This document shows, one piece after another, positions 6,897-15,369 of a stretch of DNA of 64,000 nt (position 1 is its first letter; each line of letters starts with the position of its first letter). The stretch is from NCBI GenBank assembly GCA_050179135.1, contig JBFXFK010000001.1:1-64000 (forward strand), written 5' to 3'. The stretch is from UBA4064 sp050179135. Its GTDB lineage: Bacteria > Desulfobacterota > Desulfobacteria > Desulfobacterales > Desulfatirhabdiaceae. The translations under genes and the position numbers were made by a program. The notes beneath the pieces were generated by a model that was given only the letters and a program-made list of their open reading frames with translations, was not told the origin of the DNA and searched no databases.

Positions 6897-9485
6897 ATGC
6901 GGTTTGACAAATTCACCATCAAGTCCCAGGAACTCATTCAACAGGCCCAGTCGCTTGCATCGGACCACAATCATCAGCAAATCGAGCCCGAACATCTGTT
7001 ACATGTCATGATGACCGATCCGGAAGGAATTGTAACGGCCATCATGCGAAAATTGGGCATTTCTCCAGCCGCTGTATCCCAGGAAATCCTGATGGCCCTG
7101 AACCGGTTGCCGCGAGTGACCGGAGCCGTGGATGTCTATATTTCCCATCGGACCAAATCCGTACTGGATGCGGCATTCGGGGAATCTTCCGCCATGAAGG
7201 ATCAGTATGTCAGCATCGAACATATCCTTTTGGCGGTTTCTGAAGAAAAGCAGGGCGAAGCATCCCGGATTCTGTCGCGCCACGGCGTGGTTCGCGAAGC
7301 CATTCTGCGGGTGTTGATGGAAATTCGGGGGAGTCAGCGGATCACTGACCAGAACCCGGAAGAAAAATACCAGGCACTGGAAAAATACAGCCGGAATCTG
7401 ACCGATCTGGCCAGGCTGGGCAAGCTGGACCCGGTGATTGGACGGGACGAAGAAATCCGTCGGGTCGTTCAGGTATTGTCCCGAAGAACCAAAAACAACC
7501 CGGTTCTGATCGGGGAGCCGGGTGTTGGAAAGACCGCGATCATCGAGGGACTCGCCCAGCGCATTGTGGCCGGCGATGTGTCGGAATCCCTGAAAAACAG
7601 GCGCCTGGTTTCCCTGGACATGGGGGCGCTGATTGCCGGCGCCAAATATCGCGGAGAGTTTGAAGACCGGCTGAAGGCCGTCATCAAGGAAGTGGAAAAC
7701 GCCGAGGGCGAGGTCATTCTGTTTATCGATGAGCTTCATACCCTGGTTGGGGCAGGCGCCAGTGAAGGCGCAATGGATGCCTCCAACATGCTGAAACCGG
7801 CTCTGGCCCGGGGAACGCTCCGCTGCGTGGGCGCCACAACCCTGAATGAGTATCGCAAATATATCGAAAAGGATGCGGCCCTGGAGCGGCGTTTTCAGCC
7901 GGTTCTGGTGCGGGAGCCCACGGTAGAGGACACCATCTCCATCCTGCGGGGACTGAAGGAAAAATATGAGGTGCATCACGGCATCCGGATCAAGGATTCC
8001 GCCATTGTAGCTGCTGCGACCCTGTCGCACCGGTACATTACAGACCGGTTTTTGCCGGACAAGGCCATTGATCTCATCGATGAATGCGCGTCCAAGCTGC
8101 GTATCGAGATCGACAGCATGCCCTGTGAAATCGATGAGATTCAGCGAAAGATCACACAACTGGAGATCGAACGCGAAGCCCTGAAAAAAGAAACCGATGC
8201 CGCATCCCGGGAACGACTGACCAGACTCGAAAGTGAACGGGCCGAAATGGAGTCAGAGCTTTTGAGAATGAAAGCCCACTGGCAGAATGAAAAAGAGCTC
8301 ATTCAGGTCATTCGCGGCATCAAGGAAGAGCAGGAGCAACTGGGGCTGGAAGAGCAGCAGGCCCAGCGGGAAGGCAATTTGGCCCGGGTAGCCGAAATCC
8401 GGTATGGTCAGCAGGTGGCGCTGGCTGGCCGCCTGAAAGAGGCCAATGAAAACCTGGCCGGGCTTCAGGAGCACAGCAAGATGCTGAAGGAGGCGGTGGA
8501 TGCGGAAGACATTGCGGAAGTCATTTCCCGGTGGACCGGCATTCCGGTGACCAAAATGCTGGAAGGTGAGCGGGAAAAGCTGATTCACATGGAGGATCGG
8601 CTGGGCAGACGCGTCATTGGACAGTCTGCTGCCATTATCGCCATTTCCAATGCGGTCAGACGGGCCAGATCCGGATTACAGGACCCCAACCGTCCCATCG
8701 GATCATTCATTTTCATGGGGCCGACCGGTGTCGGAAAAACCGAACTGGCCAAGGCTCTGGCAGAATTCATTTTTGACAGCGAAGAGGCGATTATCCGTAT
8801 CGATATGTCCGAATATATGGAAAAACATTCGGTCGCCCGCATGATCGGCGCGCCTCCGGGTTATGTCGGATATGATGAGGGCGGATATTTGACCGAAGCC
8901 GTTCGCAGACGCCCTTATTCGGTGATCCTGTTTGATGAAATCGAAAAAGCCCATCCGGATGTGTTCAATGTGCTGCTTCAGATACTGGACGACGGACGGA
9001 TGACCGATGGGCATGGCAGAACCGTGGATTTCAAAAATACCCTGATTATCATGACGTCAAATATCGGCAGCCAGTGGATACAGGAACTGGGGCAGTCCAG
9101 GCGGGATGAAATGGAACGGCGAATCATGGACGCGCTCCGGTCAAATTTTAAACCGGAATTTCTGAACCGGATCGATGAAACCATCATTTTTGATAATCTC
9201 AGTCTGGATCAGATCGGAAAAATAGTCGATATCCAGATCAAACGCCTGGAAAAACGACTGGAAGACCGCCAGATCGGTCTGAAACTGGATGACAGCGCCA
9301 GAAATCTGATCATGAAAAAAGGATATGATCCGGTTTATGGGGCCCGGCCACTAAAGCGGGCCCTGCAGCGGTATCTGGAAAACCCGCTTGCCAGCGAAAT
9401 TTTGAAAGGCAACATCGAGGATGGGCAGCAGGTGACGGCAATTGCCGAGGGGGATGTCATGCGTTTTGAAAAAAGTATTGAGTAG
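6897..9485 (+). CDS. clpB: ATP-dependent disaggregase ClpB
   Basis: An 862-residue AAA+ chaperone that rescues aggregated proteins together with DnaK. Order of domains: Clp_N repeats (1-145), first ATPase with GEPGVGKT, the coiled middle domain (about 400-525) that marks ClpB rather than ClpA/C, second ATPase with GPTGVGKT, and the C-terminal small domain. The length is normal for ClpB. AAGGAGG stands before the ATG. It converges on the ATP synthase operon with a shared hairpin between them. Confidence 0.97.
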   Translation: MRFDKFTIKSQELIQQAQSLASDHNHQQIEPEHLLHVMMTDPEGIVTAIMRKLGISPAAVSQEILMALNRLPRVTGAVDVYISHRTKSVLDAAFGESSAMKDQYVSIEHILLAVSEEKQGEASRILSRHGVVREAILRVLMEIRGSQRITDQNPEEKYQALEKYSRNLTDLARLGKLDPVIGRDEEIRRVVQVLSRRTKNNPVLIGEPGVGKTAIIEGLAQRIVAGDVSESLKNRRLVSLDMGALIAGAKYRGEFEDRLKAVIKEVENAEGEVILFIDELHTLVGAGASEGAMDASNMLKPALARGTLRCVGATTLNEYRKYIEKDAALERRFQPVLVREPTVEDTISILRGLKEKYEVHHGIRIKDSAIVAAATLSHRYITDRFLPDKAIDLIDECASKLRIEIDSMPCEIDEIQRKITQLEIEREALKKETDAASRERLTRLESERAEMESELLRMKAHWQNEKELIQVIRGIKEEQEQLGLEEQQAQREGNLARVAEIRYGQQVALAGRLKEANENLAGLQEHSKMLKEAVDAEDIAEVISRWTGIPVTKMLEGEREKLIHMEDRLGRRVIGQSAAIIAISNAVRRARSGLQDPNRPIGSFIFMGPTGVGKTELAKALAEFIFDSEEAIIRIDMSEYMEKHSVARMIGAPPGYVGYDEGGYLTEAVRRRPYSVILFDEIEKAHPDVFNVLLQILDDGRMTDGHGRTVDFKNTLIIMTSNIGSQWIQELGQSRRDEMERRIMDALRSNFKPEFLNRIDETIIFDNLSLDQIGKIVDIQIKRLEKRLEDRQIGLKLDDSARNLIMKKGYDPVYGARPLKRALQRYLENPLASEILKGNIEDGQQVTAIAEGDVMRFEKSIE

Positions 9486-9488
9486 AGA

Positions 9489-9533
9489 GTAGGTCAGGGT
9501 GCCGCGGCTTTTTGCGGCTCCCTGACACCATGC
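9489..9533. terminator. REP-A palindrome between convergent clpB and atpF
   Basis: A hairpin with arms TCAGGG-GCCGC and GCGGC-CCCTGA around a GGCTTTTT loop, filling the whole 48-bp space between two convergent genes. It would form on either strand and may serve as a bidirectional terminator, although no long T tract follows. It is one of at least seven copies of this family in the window. Confidence 0.6.
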
Positions 9534-10127
9534 TCAAAACGTCTTCCCCCCGCCGTCCAACTGGCTGACATAGTCATTCACCAGTTTCTGGCGGTCATCG
9601 GATGTCATGACGTTGGGAAGAATTTCAAGCGCGCGGTTCATGGCCTCATCCAGCAGTTCATGCTGAAGCTGGATTTTCGCTTCCTGAAAATAGCCCTGGG
9701 CCCGCTGGGTCACACTGTCCATCATCAACTGGCTTTCTTCATCGGCCTGCTGGATGATTTCCTGTCTGCGTTTTCGGCCTTCCTCCAGAATACGCTCCTT
9801 CAGCTCGGCAATCCGCACCTCGCTTTCATCCAGAAACTGCTGCGCGGTCTGAAGCTGGTCAACGACGTCGTTTTTTTCCTGTTCAATTCTGGCCAGGTCC
9901 CGTTCAATTTCCCGACCCTGGGACCGCAGGAAGTTGGCCAGTGGCGGACCCGCATATTTCAGAATAACAAACAGAAGAATAGCAAAATTGACCCATTTCA
10001 TGATGGGGTCATAGATTGCGCGCCAAGAGCCGGCGGTTTCGGCGGCAAACACGGACGCAGGGAAAAAACAACTGCAAACACCAAACGCCACGCTCCAAAA
10101 AAATAACGTCCTGCGAGTCCGTTTCAT
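9534..10127 (-). CDS. atpF: F0 ATP synthase subunit b
   Basis: A 197-residue peripheral-stalk subunit. It has a basic N-terminus with a signal-like hydrophobic segment (about 8-29) ending ASVFAAE, a membrane helix (about 47-62), then a long charged helix to the C-terminus, as expected for the dimeric stator. Its start overlaps the stop of the b' gene by one base. It is the last gene of the minus-strand operon. The delta, alpha, gamma, beta and epsilon genes of F1 do not follow, because convergent clpB comes next. Confidence 0.93.
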   Translation of the reverse strand: MKRTRRTLFFWSVAFGVCSCFFPASVFAAETAGSWRAIYDPIMKWVNFAILLFVILKYAGPPLANFLRSQGREIERDLARIEQEKNDVVDQLQTAQQFLDESEVRIAELKERILEEGRKRRQEIIQQADEESQLMMDSVTQRAQGYFQEAKIQLQHELLDEAMNRALEILPNVMTSDDRQKLVNDYVSQLDGGGKTF

Positions 10128-10579
10128 CAGGTTAGCCTCCGCTCAAGCAGCCGTTCCATGATCAGTTTGGTAACCGCCCCAACTTCCGATTGAATCTGAT
10201 TTCGGGCCAGTGATATCTGATCTGTCATGTCCCGCATCGCCGCTTCCTTTTTTTCCGTCACTTTTTGAAGTGCCGAATCAATGACTTTTTTGGCTGCCTG
10301 CTGACCATCTTCTTCCATCTGGCTGCGCATGTCAAAGGCTTCTGATTTTACGCTCATTTCCGACTGACGAACCTGGTCTGTCAGTTGATTCAGTTGATTT
10401 CGTGCATTGGAAATATCCATTTTCAGTTTGTCAAAATGGGCATTTCGATCCTTTATTGCGCCTTCGAGCGGACGGAACATGACCCGTGTGACAATAAACA
10501 TGAATATCAAAAATGAAACCAGTTGAAAGAAAAATGTTTCATTGATCGAAATCAGCGCAACCTTACTGATGATTTCCAT
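10127..10579 (-). CDS. F0 ATP synthase subunit b' (second stalk subunit)
   Basis: A 150-residue b-type stalk protein with one N-terminal membrane helix (about 15-33), the FRPLEGAIKDRN segment typical of b/b' and a long coiled helix. Gene order c-b'-b, as in cyanobacteria and many Desulfobacterota, points to a heterodimeric stalk with the next gene. The 121-bp spacer to atpE shows no heptamer array. Confidence 0.9.
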   Translation of the reverse strand: MEIISKVALISINETFFFQLVSFLIFMFIVTRVMFRPLEGAIKDRNAHFDKLKMDISNARNQLNQLTDQVRQSEMSVKSEAFDMRSQMEEDGQQAAKKVIDSALQKVTEKKEAAMRDMTDQISLARNQIQSEVGAVTKLIMERLLERRLT

Positions 10580-10700
10580 AGCGGTTCACCTGTGTTATGG
10601 ACCCGTGGCACGGGGTCGAGAATACGTTTCAAAAGGACCGAATGACAGACAGGGACCCGACCAATCTCCAGGTTCCCTGCCCATTACTGATTGTTAAACG

Positions 10701-10952
10701 TTAAACCACGACAAACATCAGCAACAATGCAATAACCAGCGAATAGATACCTGTGGATTCAGCGACTGCCTGACCAACCAGCATGGTCCGGGTGATCAGT
10801 CCGGCTTCTGCCGGATTTTTTCCAATTGCCTCACAGGCTTTTGATGCGGCAATGCCTTCTCCAACTCCGGGGCCAATGGCGCCCAGACCCATAGCAATGC
10901 CTGCGCCGACAAATGCGGCTGCCCTGATGATATCCGCTCCTTCGATAGCCAT
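10701..10952 (-). CDS. atpE: F0 ATP synthase subunit c, two-carboxylate (Na+-type) motif
   Basis: An 83-residue double-helix hairpin forming the rotor ring. The ion site reads Glu32 (GVGEG), Val63, Glu65, Ser66, Thr67 and Tyr70 (AVAESTGIY). The numbering coincides with that of known Na+ rotors. Glu in place of the usual Gln32 matches the two-carboxylate site described for the Fusobacterium nucleatum ring. AAGGAGGG precedes the ATG, a much better ribosome site than that of the fused c gene upstream, which suggests that this subunit is made in larger amount. Ion specificity is inferred from the motif. Confidence 0.95.
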   Translation of the reverse strand: MAIEGADIIRAAAFVGAGIAMGLGAIGPGVGEGIAASKACEAIGKNPAEAGLITRTMLVGQAVAESTGIYSLVIALLLMFVVV

Positions 10953-11088
10953 TTCAAACCCTCCTTTTAGATGGACAAATTATCTGTGCGTTGAATTTTA
11001 TGATTGAATACATTCAGTATTGAGATATGAGTAGTGAGTGAAGCCGCATGGCCGTTCGCTGGCTGCTCGGCCAGAATGCTGTAGGCGG

Positions 11089-11117
11089 CGCCTTCAGTCT
11101 TCAGCCTTCAGCCTAAT
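11089..11117. repeat. Heptamer array (CTTCAGT/CTTCAGC) inside the atp operon
   Basis: Four 7-mers between the fused c gene and atpE, next to a GC-rich block (11040-11085) like those flanking other arrays. It lies within the transcribed region of the operon. Confidence 0.8.
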
Positions 11118-11125
11118 CCCCTATC

Positions 11126-12097
11126 CTAAAAAACAAAAATCATGATCAGGGATATGACCAGGGAGTAAATGCCGGTGGATTCGGCAACCGCCTGGCCAAC
11201 CAGCATGGTGCGGGTGAGATCGCCAACCGCATTGATATTTTTGGCGGTCCATTCCACAGCCTTTTGTCCGACAAACCCCTCGCCCAGACCCGGGCCAAAC
11301 GCTCCCAGACCCATACAGATTCCGGCAGATAAAAGCGCCATGGGCGGGACAATGGATTCGGCTGCGGGCACTTCCTTGAAAATCAGGATAAAGCTGATCA
11401 ATAGTCCATAAATGGCTGTGGTCTGAGTAACCGCCTGTGCCAGGAGCATCAGATTGGTAATTGGAGCAGCATTTGACGGATGGCGGGCAACCCCTTCACA
11501 ACTGGCCTGGGCCACCAGACCGCAGCCGATGCCCGGACCGATGGCAGACAGACCGGTCGAAATGCCGGCGCCCAGAATGGCTGCCCATGTGGGTGAAACC
11601 GGCCGGGATGAAAAATCGGTAAACATCAGAATAAAGGAGATGACCAGGGAAAAAATGGCCGGCGTCTGGGCAACCGCCGATCCGACCAGCATGTTGGTCA
11701 TCAATTTGGCTTCGACTGCCGGCTGTCTGGAGAGTCCCTCGCAGGCTGCGCCGGCCGGATACCCGGACCCGATGCCGGAGCCGATGGCCCCCAGGCCCAT
11801 GCAGAGCCCTGCGCTGACGACGACTGAAACCGTAACATAATTGGCGGGAAATGTGGTAAACAACAACAGCATGGCCACAACCAGCGCAAATATGGATGCG
11901 GACTCGGCAACCGCCTGCCCGACCAGCATCAGTTTGAGAATTTCACTGGATTTTTCGGGCGTTCTGCCCATGGCCATTACGGCGCAGGACGCCGCGTGTC
12001 CCTCACCCACCGCTGCGCCGATGGCGCCGAACCCGATGGCAAGACCACCCGCAGCGTATGCGGCTGCACTGACCCATGTTGATATTTCGTATTCCAT
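11126..12097 (-). CDS. Fused four-hairpin ATP synthase c subunit
   Basis: A 323-residue protein made of four c-type hairpins in tandem (about 1-80, 81-159, 160-240, 241-323), hence eight membrane helices. The ion-site residues differ by hairpin. Hairpin 1 has Glu32 and Glu65-Ser66. Hairpin 2 has Ser111 and Gln144. Hairpin 3 has Cys192 and Gln225. Hairpin 4 has Glu273 and Glu306-Ser-Thr with Tyr311. Thus only two of four hairpins keep the ion-carrying carboxylate. It starts 4 bp after the atpB stop with no ribosome site, so it is probably translated by coupling. A hybrid ring with the monomeric c is plausible, as with the V-type-like c1 of Acetobacterium woodii, but here it is inference. Confidence 0.9.
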   Translation of the reverse strand: MEYEISTWVSAAAYAAGGLAIGFGAIGAAVGEGHAASCAVMAMGRTPEKSSEILKLMLVGQAVAESASIFALVVAMLLLFTTFPANYVTVSVVVSAGLCMGLGAIGSGIGSGYPAGAACEGLSRQPAVEAKLMTNMLVGSAVAQTPAIFSLVISFILMFTDFSSRPVSPTWAAILGAGISTGLSAIGPGIGCGLVAQASCEGVARHPSNAAPITNLMLLAQAVTQTTAIYGLLISFILIFKEVPAAESIVPPMALLSAGICMGLGAFGPGLGEGFVGQKAVEWTAKNINAVGDLTRTMLVGQAVAESTGIYSLVISLIMIFVF

Positions 12098-12101
12098 AGG
12101 A

Positions 12102-12782
12102 TTAATTTACCATCACAGAAATATAGACAATAGAGAGCATGGTGAATACAAAGGCCTGAATGCTTCCGGCAAAAAGTCCGAAAAAGGCATTGAGAAACGG
12201 CGGCAGAATCAGACTGTAACACAGGTAGGTGATGACCAGAATGATGATGGACCCGCCCATGATGTTGCCAAAAAGACGGAAGGATATGGACACCACTTTG
12301 GCAATTTCGCCAATGATATTCAACGGCGCCATGAAAAAAATGGGTTCGACATACGCGCGCAGATAGGCTTTGAGCCCCTTTGCCTTGATGCCGGCGTAAT
12401 GGGACACCACAAAAACCATGGTTCCCATGCTGAGGGTGGTATTCAGGTCCTTGGTGGGCTCTTCAAAAATCGGGATGATGCCGATCCAGTTGGATGTCAG
12501 CAGAAAGAGAAACAGCGCGCTGATCATGGGCGAATATTTTTTGGCCAGCTCTGTTCCCATGGCATCTTCGGTCAGGGAGTACAGGTTGGAAACCAGCAGC
12601 TCACCCACAACCTGTAACGTCCCGGGTTGAAGACTGCGCCGGCTATTTCGGGCCGTCATGTACCCGAAAAAGATCAGAAAGCCAAACACGATCCAGGTCA
12701 TGATCATGACTTCCATATTGAAGGTCATGGTGTAATCACCCAGATGAACCAGAATTTGGTGAATTCGCCCCAGTTCTCCCAT
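12102..12782 (-). CDS. atpB: F0 ATP synthase subunit a
   Basis: A 226-residue membrane protein providing the ion half-channels. The essential arginine lies in SISFRLFGNIMGG, followed by the C-terminal helix GSIQAFVFTMLSIVYI. The length is at the short end, as in Desulfobacterota and cyanobacteria. It heads the a-c4-c-b'-b set after atpZ and atpI. Confidence 0.95.
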   Translation of the reverse strand: MGELGRIHQILVHLGDYTMTFNMEVMIMTWIVFGFLIFFGYMTARNSRRSLQPGTLQVVGELLVSNLYSLTEDAMGTELAKKYSPMISALFLFLLTSNWIGIIPIFEEPTKDLNTTLSMGTMVFVVSHYAGIKAKGLKAYLRAYVEPIFFMAPLNIIGEIAKVVSISFRLFGNIMGGSIIILVITYLCYSLILPPFLNAFFGLFAGSIQAFVFTMLSIVYISVMVN

Positions 12783-12843
12783 AACGTAAATCTCCAGTAA
12801 CTGTTAGCAAAAATTGTGAGGAAAGATCAGAATTTCATGCAAA

Positions 12844-13224
12844 TCAAGATGTTTTGTTGGCAAAATGCCGCCCGATCCCCTCCATTAAAATCACAATCTG
12901 AATCATGAACAGTCCGACAATCACCGCAATCAGGTTGAAGTGAGGGATTTTGATTGCAACAAAAAGGGGAATGGCCATTACAAGATATCGAAACCCGATC
13001 GATCGCATCGAAAAAAGTGTCGATTTTTTTTTGGATGGCGCTATGGTAGCAGGAAGCGCGTGACTCATGAGAACAAAATTGATTACACTGAAAATGGAAC
13101 CCAGTATCAACCCCTTTCCCCATGATTTGTAGCCAAAGAGGATACAGGCAAAACCCACAAAAATGGCGATGGACATCACCCGGGATCCATAACGTTTTTG
13201 AAGTTGCCGAATCGTGTCCGTCAT
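12844..13224 (-). CDS. atpI: ATP synthase subunit I-like protein
   Basis: A 126-residue protein with four predicted membrane helices (about 16-33, 38-55, 78-95, 98-116), positioned directly before atpB. Position, size and topology fit AtpI, which assists c-ring assembly and, with AtpZ, has been linked to Mg2+/Ca2+ transport. Its start overlaps the atpZ stop by four bases. Sequence identity in this family is low, so the call rests largely on topology and context. Confidence 0.75.
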   Translation of the reverse strand: MTDTIRQLQKRYGSRVMSIAIFVGFACILFGYKSWGKGLILGSIFSVINFVLMSHALPATIAPSKKKSTLFSMRSIGFRYLVMAIPLFVAIKIPHFNLIAVIVGLFMIQIVILMEGIGRHFANKTS

Positions 13225-13565
13225 AAATCTTCCGGTTTTCTGGAATTGGAATATTTGCGGTCACGTTCTGTCATTTCCATGATCTGACGATAAACCGTAA
13301 TGGCGCCTCCAATGACTCCCAAAATCGTCATGATCGTGACCATAACGCCTTTCAAATGAAGCAGATTGTCAAGATAACGGCCTAAAAAAAAACAGAAAAC
13401 AATGCAACCCACCATTGTCAGGCCAATCTGCATCACAAATGACAGATGTTCTGACCAGTTACGGCCGGATTGAAAGCTGAAAAGCTTTTTGTGTTTCCCG
13501 GGGATATCCGGGAGATTATCCGTCATACCCAATCCAGTCATGTGATAAAAATATTCAACAGTCAC
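13221..13565 (-). CDS. atpZ: AtpZ-like small membrane protein
   Basis: Up to 114 residues with two membrane helices (about 45-63 and 70-90) and a charged tail; the pattern L-G-R-Y-L-D then G..GG matches AtpZ/F0F1 accessory proteins. It is the first gene of the F0 operon. Several in-frame ATG codons (13565, 13541, 13526) exist and none has a strong ribosome site; the one at 13526 (MTDNLPDIPGK) is a reasonable alternative. An octamer array lies immediately upstream. Confidence 0.7.
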   Translation of the reverse strand: MTVEYFYHMTGLGMTDNLPDIPGKHKKLFSFQSGRNWSEHLSFVMQIGLTMVGCIVFCFFLGRYLDNLLHLKGVMVTIMTILGVIGGAITVYRQIMEMTERDRKYSNSRKPEDL

Positions 13566-13581
13566 AATCTGCGATTCCCGT

Positions 13582-13749
13582 CAGACAGTCCGACCGTCCG
13601 ACAGTCTGACCGTCCGACAGTCTGACCGTTCGACCGTCTGACCGTTCGACCGTCCGACAGTCTGACCGTCCGACCGTCCGACCGTCCGACCGTCTGACAG
13701 TCCGACCGTCAAACAGTCCGACCGTCTAACAGCCTGACCGTTCGACCGT
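13582..13749. repeat. Octamer tandem array (GACCGTCC/GACCGTCT/GACAGTCT)
   Basis: About 168 bp, close to 21 units, of an 8-mer with core GACCGT(C/T)(C/T) and variants GACAGTCT and GACCGTTC. It lies between the atp operon and its presumed promoter. A 255-bp open frame across it is an artefact of the repeat. The following 13750-14036 shows no gene. Confidence 0.9.
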
Positions 13750-14036
13750 GAAGAGCCGGAGGGGGGCACACAAATAGTGACCGACTGCGATAACCATGAA
13801 TATTCATGGAAGGCGCATTTGAAGCTGCCTTTCATATCAGATATGAATTGGATATGTCAAGTTCATGTTTAAAACCGATATCGGGGCAAGTGATCGTTTC
13901 GGCTGTGGTCTATAAAAACAAATTATCTGAAAGACTGTAATCAGAAAAGAATTGTGATATAAAACAAATTTATATATGCTTTGTATCCGATGGCGCGTCA
14001 TTTCCGGAATGTCCTGGCATGCAGAGGTCCGATGGC

Positions 14037-14486
14037 ATGAAAAGTCTGCTCATTTTCCTGTTTGTTATCCTTTTCGCCTATCTTGTTCTGTATGTTTGCG
14101 GGTTTTGGGACGATATTCGACAGCAAAAGAATAAACCCGGCCATATCCCGACAAATAATACCCTGGCGTCCCTGGTCGACAGGCTGATGTCTTTGACGGA
14201 CCATCAGTTGATGCTGCTGAAGGATGATCTGCATGCAATCCGGTCGACACTGGAAAAACCGATATCGCAACTGTCTTTTTCCCGGGCGTCTTTTGTCAGG
14301 GAAACAGACACTCGCCGTCTGGTGCACCAAAACGAATCCAATACAAATTCAAATCGATACCAGAAAATTCTTTCGTATGTCTGCATCCGGTGGGCATGGT
14401 TGGTTGACCGGATTGTTTGGTACCAACTGATCATCATACTGGCAGTACTGGTGATCCTGATTGTCATTCTGATATGGATGTTTTAG
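14037..14486 (+). CDS. Hypothetical protein with terminal membrane helices
   Basis: About 149 residues with a hydrophobic helix at the N-terminus (MKSLLIFLFVILFAYLVLYV), a polar middle of about 85 residues rich in Ser, Asn and Arg, and a second strongly hydrophobic segment at the very C-terminus. The ATG at 14037 has AGAGG nine bases upstream and is preferred to the one at 14019. I do not recognise a family. Two frames on the opposite strand are also open, but only this strand gives sensible topology. Confidence 0.5.
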   Translation: MKSLLIFLFVILFAYLVLYVCGFWDDIRQQKNKPGHIPTNNTLASLVDRLMSLTDHQLMLLKDDLHAIRSTLEKPISQLSFSRASFVRETDTRRLVHQNESNTNSNRYQKILSYVCIRWAWLVDRIVWYQLIIILAVLVILIVILIWMF

Positions 14487-14556
14487 AAAATAGGGGCAAA
14501 GCGATCAGGCATTTTCAATACACACGACTCATGTCTCAATACTGACGGTAAATCAT

Positions 14557-15369
14557 ATGATCGATAAACACCGAATCCAAATCATGAAACAGCCTGTTTT
14601 GACGGGATATCGCATCCTGCTTGCGGGTGTGATGCTGATGGTGGCAATATCCGGCGGAGATTGTGCACAGAATTCGCCGGATGCGGAACAGCTCCCTGAA
14701 CTTGTCGGGACCAATATCCTTCGATTCAAAATTGTTTATCCTGAGCTGCCGCCTGTCCCGGCGACCGATTCACCGGAATCGAATCCGGATGCCATCCCGC
14801 AGACAGAAACCGATGGACCCGATCGGGATGCTTCCCCGCCGGCTCAGGCAGAAATACCATCCCCTGATCCGGGTCCTTCCGAAAACAGGATTCTTTCCCA
14901 TGAAAGACCATCGGCTAATGTGGACAGCAGCCAGAAGGCAATTGATCCGGCTCAACCAACCGGCCTTCAAAACATATCTGACCCGTCCCCAAAAGACACT
15001 TCAAAAACCGCATCCGGCCAGTTGAAAAAAATTACAAATATCCGTTTCCGAACGGATTCCAATGGATCGGAAAATGTGATGATTGTATTGAACGGGTTTT
15101 ATCCTCCGGAAGTCAGCACGGCAGACAGCGGGGCCCCCCGAATCATTTGCGATTTTCAGGATGTCCGACTGGCCCCCGGCGTGAAGCGGCAGTTTGAGCT
15201 TGATGGAAAATTCATCCGGAGAATTCGAGCCGGAATTCATGTTGAACCGGCCCGAAAAACACGGATTGTGCTGGATCTGGCGCCTTCCCTCAGTTATGAG
15301 GTCGAACAGCTTTTTTATCAGAAAGACAATACGTATTCGTTGAAAATCAGGCTGAAGGGGGAAGGCTGA
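14557..15369 (+). CDS. AMIN-domain periplasmic protein
   Basis: A 270-residue protein: hydrophobic export signal (about 18-34), a Pro/Ser/Asp-rich linker (about 40-155) and a C-terminal AMIN-like beta domain (about 158-266, with ITNIRFRTD, VLNGFYPPEV, IRAGIHVEPARKTRIVLDL). AMIN domains target proteins to peptidoglycan or septal/secretin complexes in the periplasm. The cysteine near residue 36 is preceded by GGD, a poor lipobox, so lipidation is doubtful. The start may be the ATG at 14584. It precedes the sugar-nucleotide and T2SS region, which fits an envelope role. Confidence 0.7.
   Translation: MIDKHRIQIMKQPVLTGYRILLAGVMLMVAISGGDCAQNSPDAEQLPELVGTNILRFKIVYPELPPVPATDSPESNPDAIPQTETDGPDRDASPPAQAEIPSPDPGPSENRILSHERPSANVDSSQKAIDPAQPTGLQNISDPSPKDTSKTASGQLKKITNIRFRTDSNGSENVMIVLNGFYPPEVSTADSGAPRIICDFQDVRLAPGVKRQFELDGKFIRRIRAGIHVEPARKTRIVLDLAPSLSYEVEQLFYQKDNTYSLKIRLKGEG

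Noticed and set aside
6999..8159. 386-codon frame opposite clpB
   Set aside because: Antisense shadow of ClpB domains; composition is that of a reversed coding strand.
11841..12617. 258-codon frame opposite the c4 and atpB genes
   Set aside because: Shadow frame; the minus-strand products are unmistakable ATP synthase subunits.
13581..13835. 84-codon frame across the octamer array
   Set aside because: The frame stays open only because the 8-mer lacks stops; the product is simple-sequence protein.
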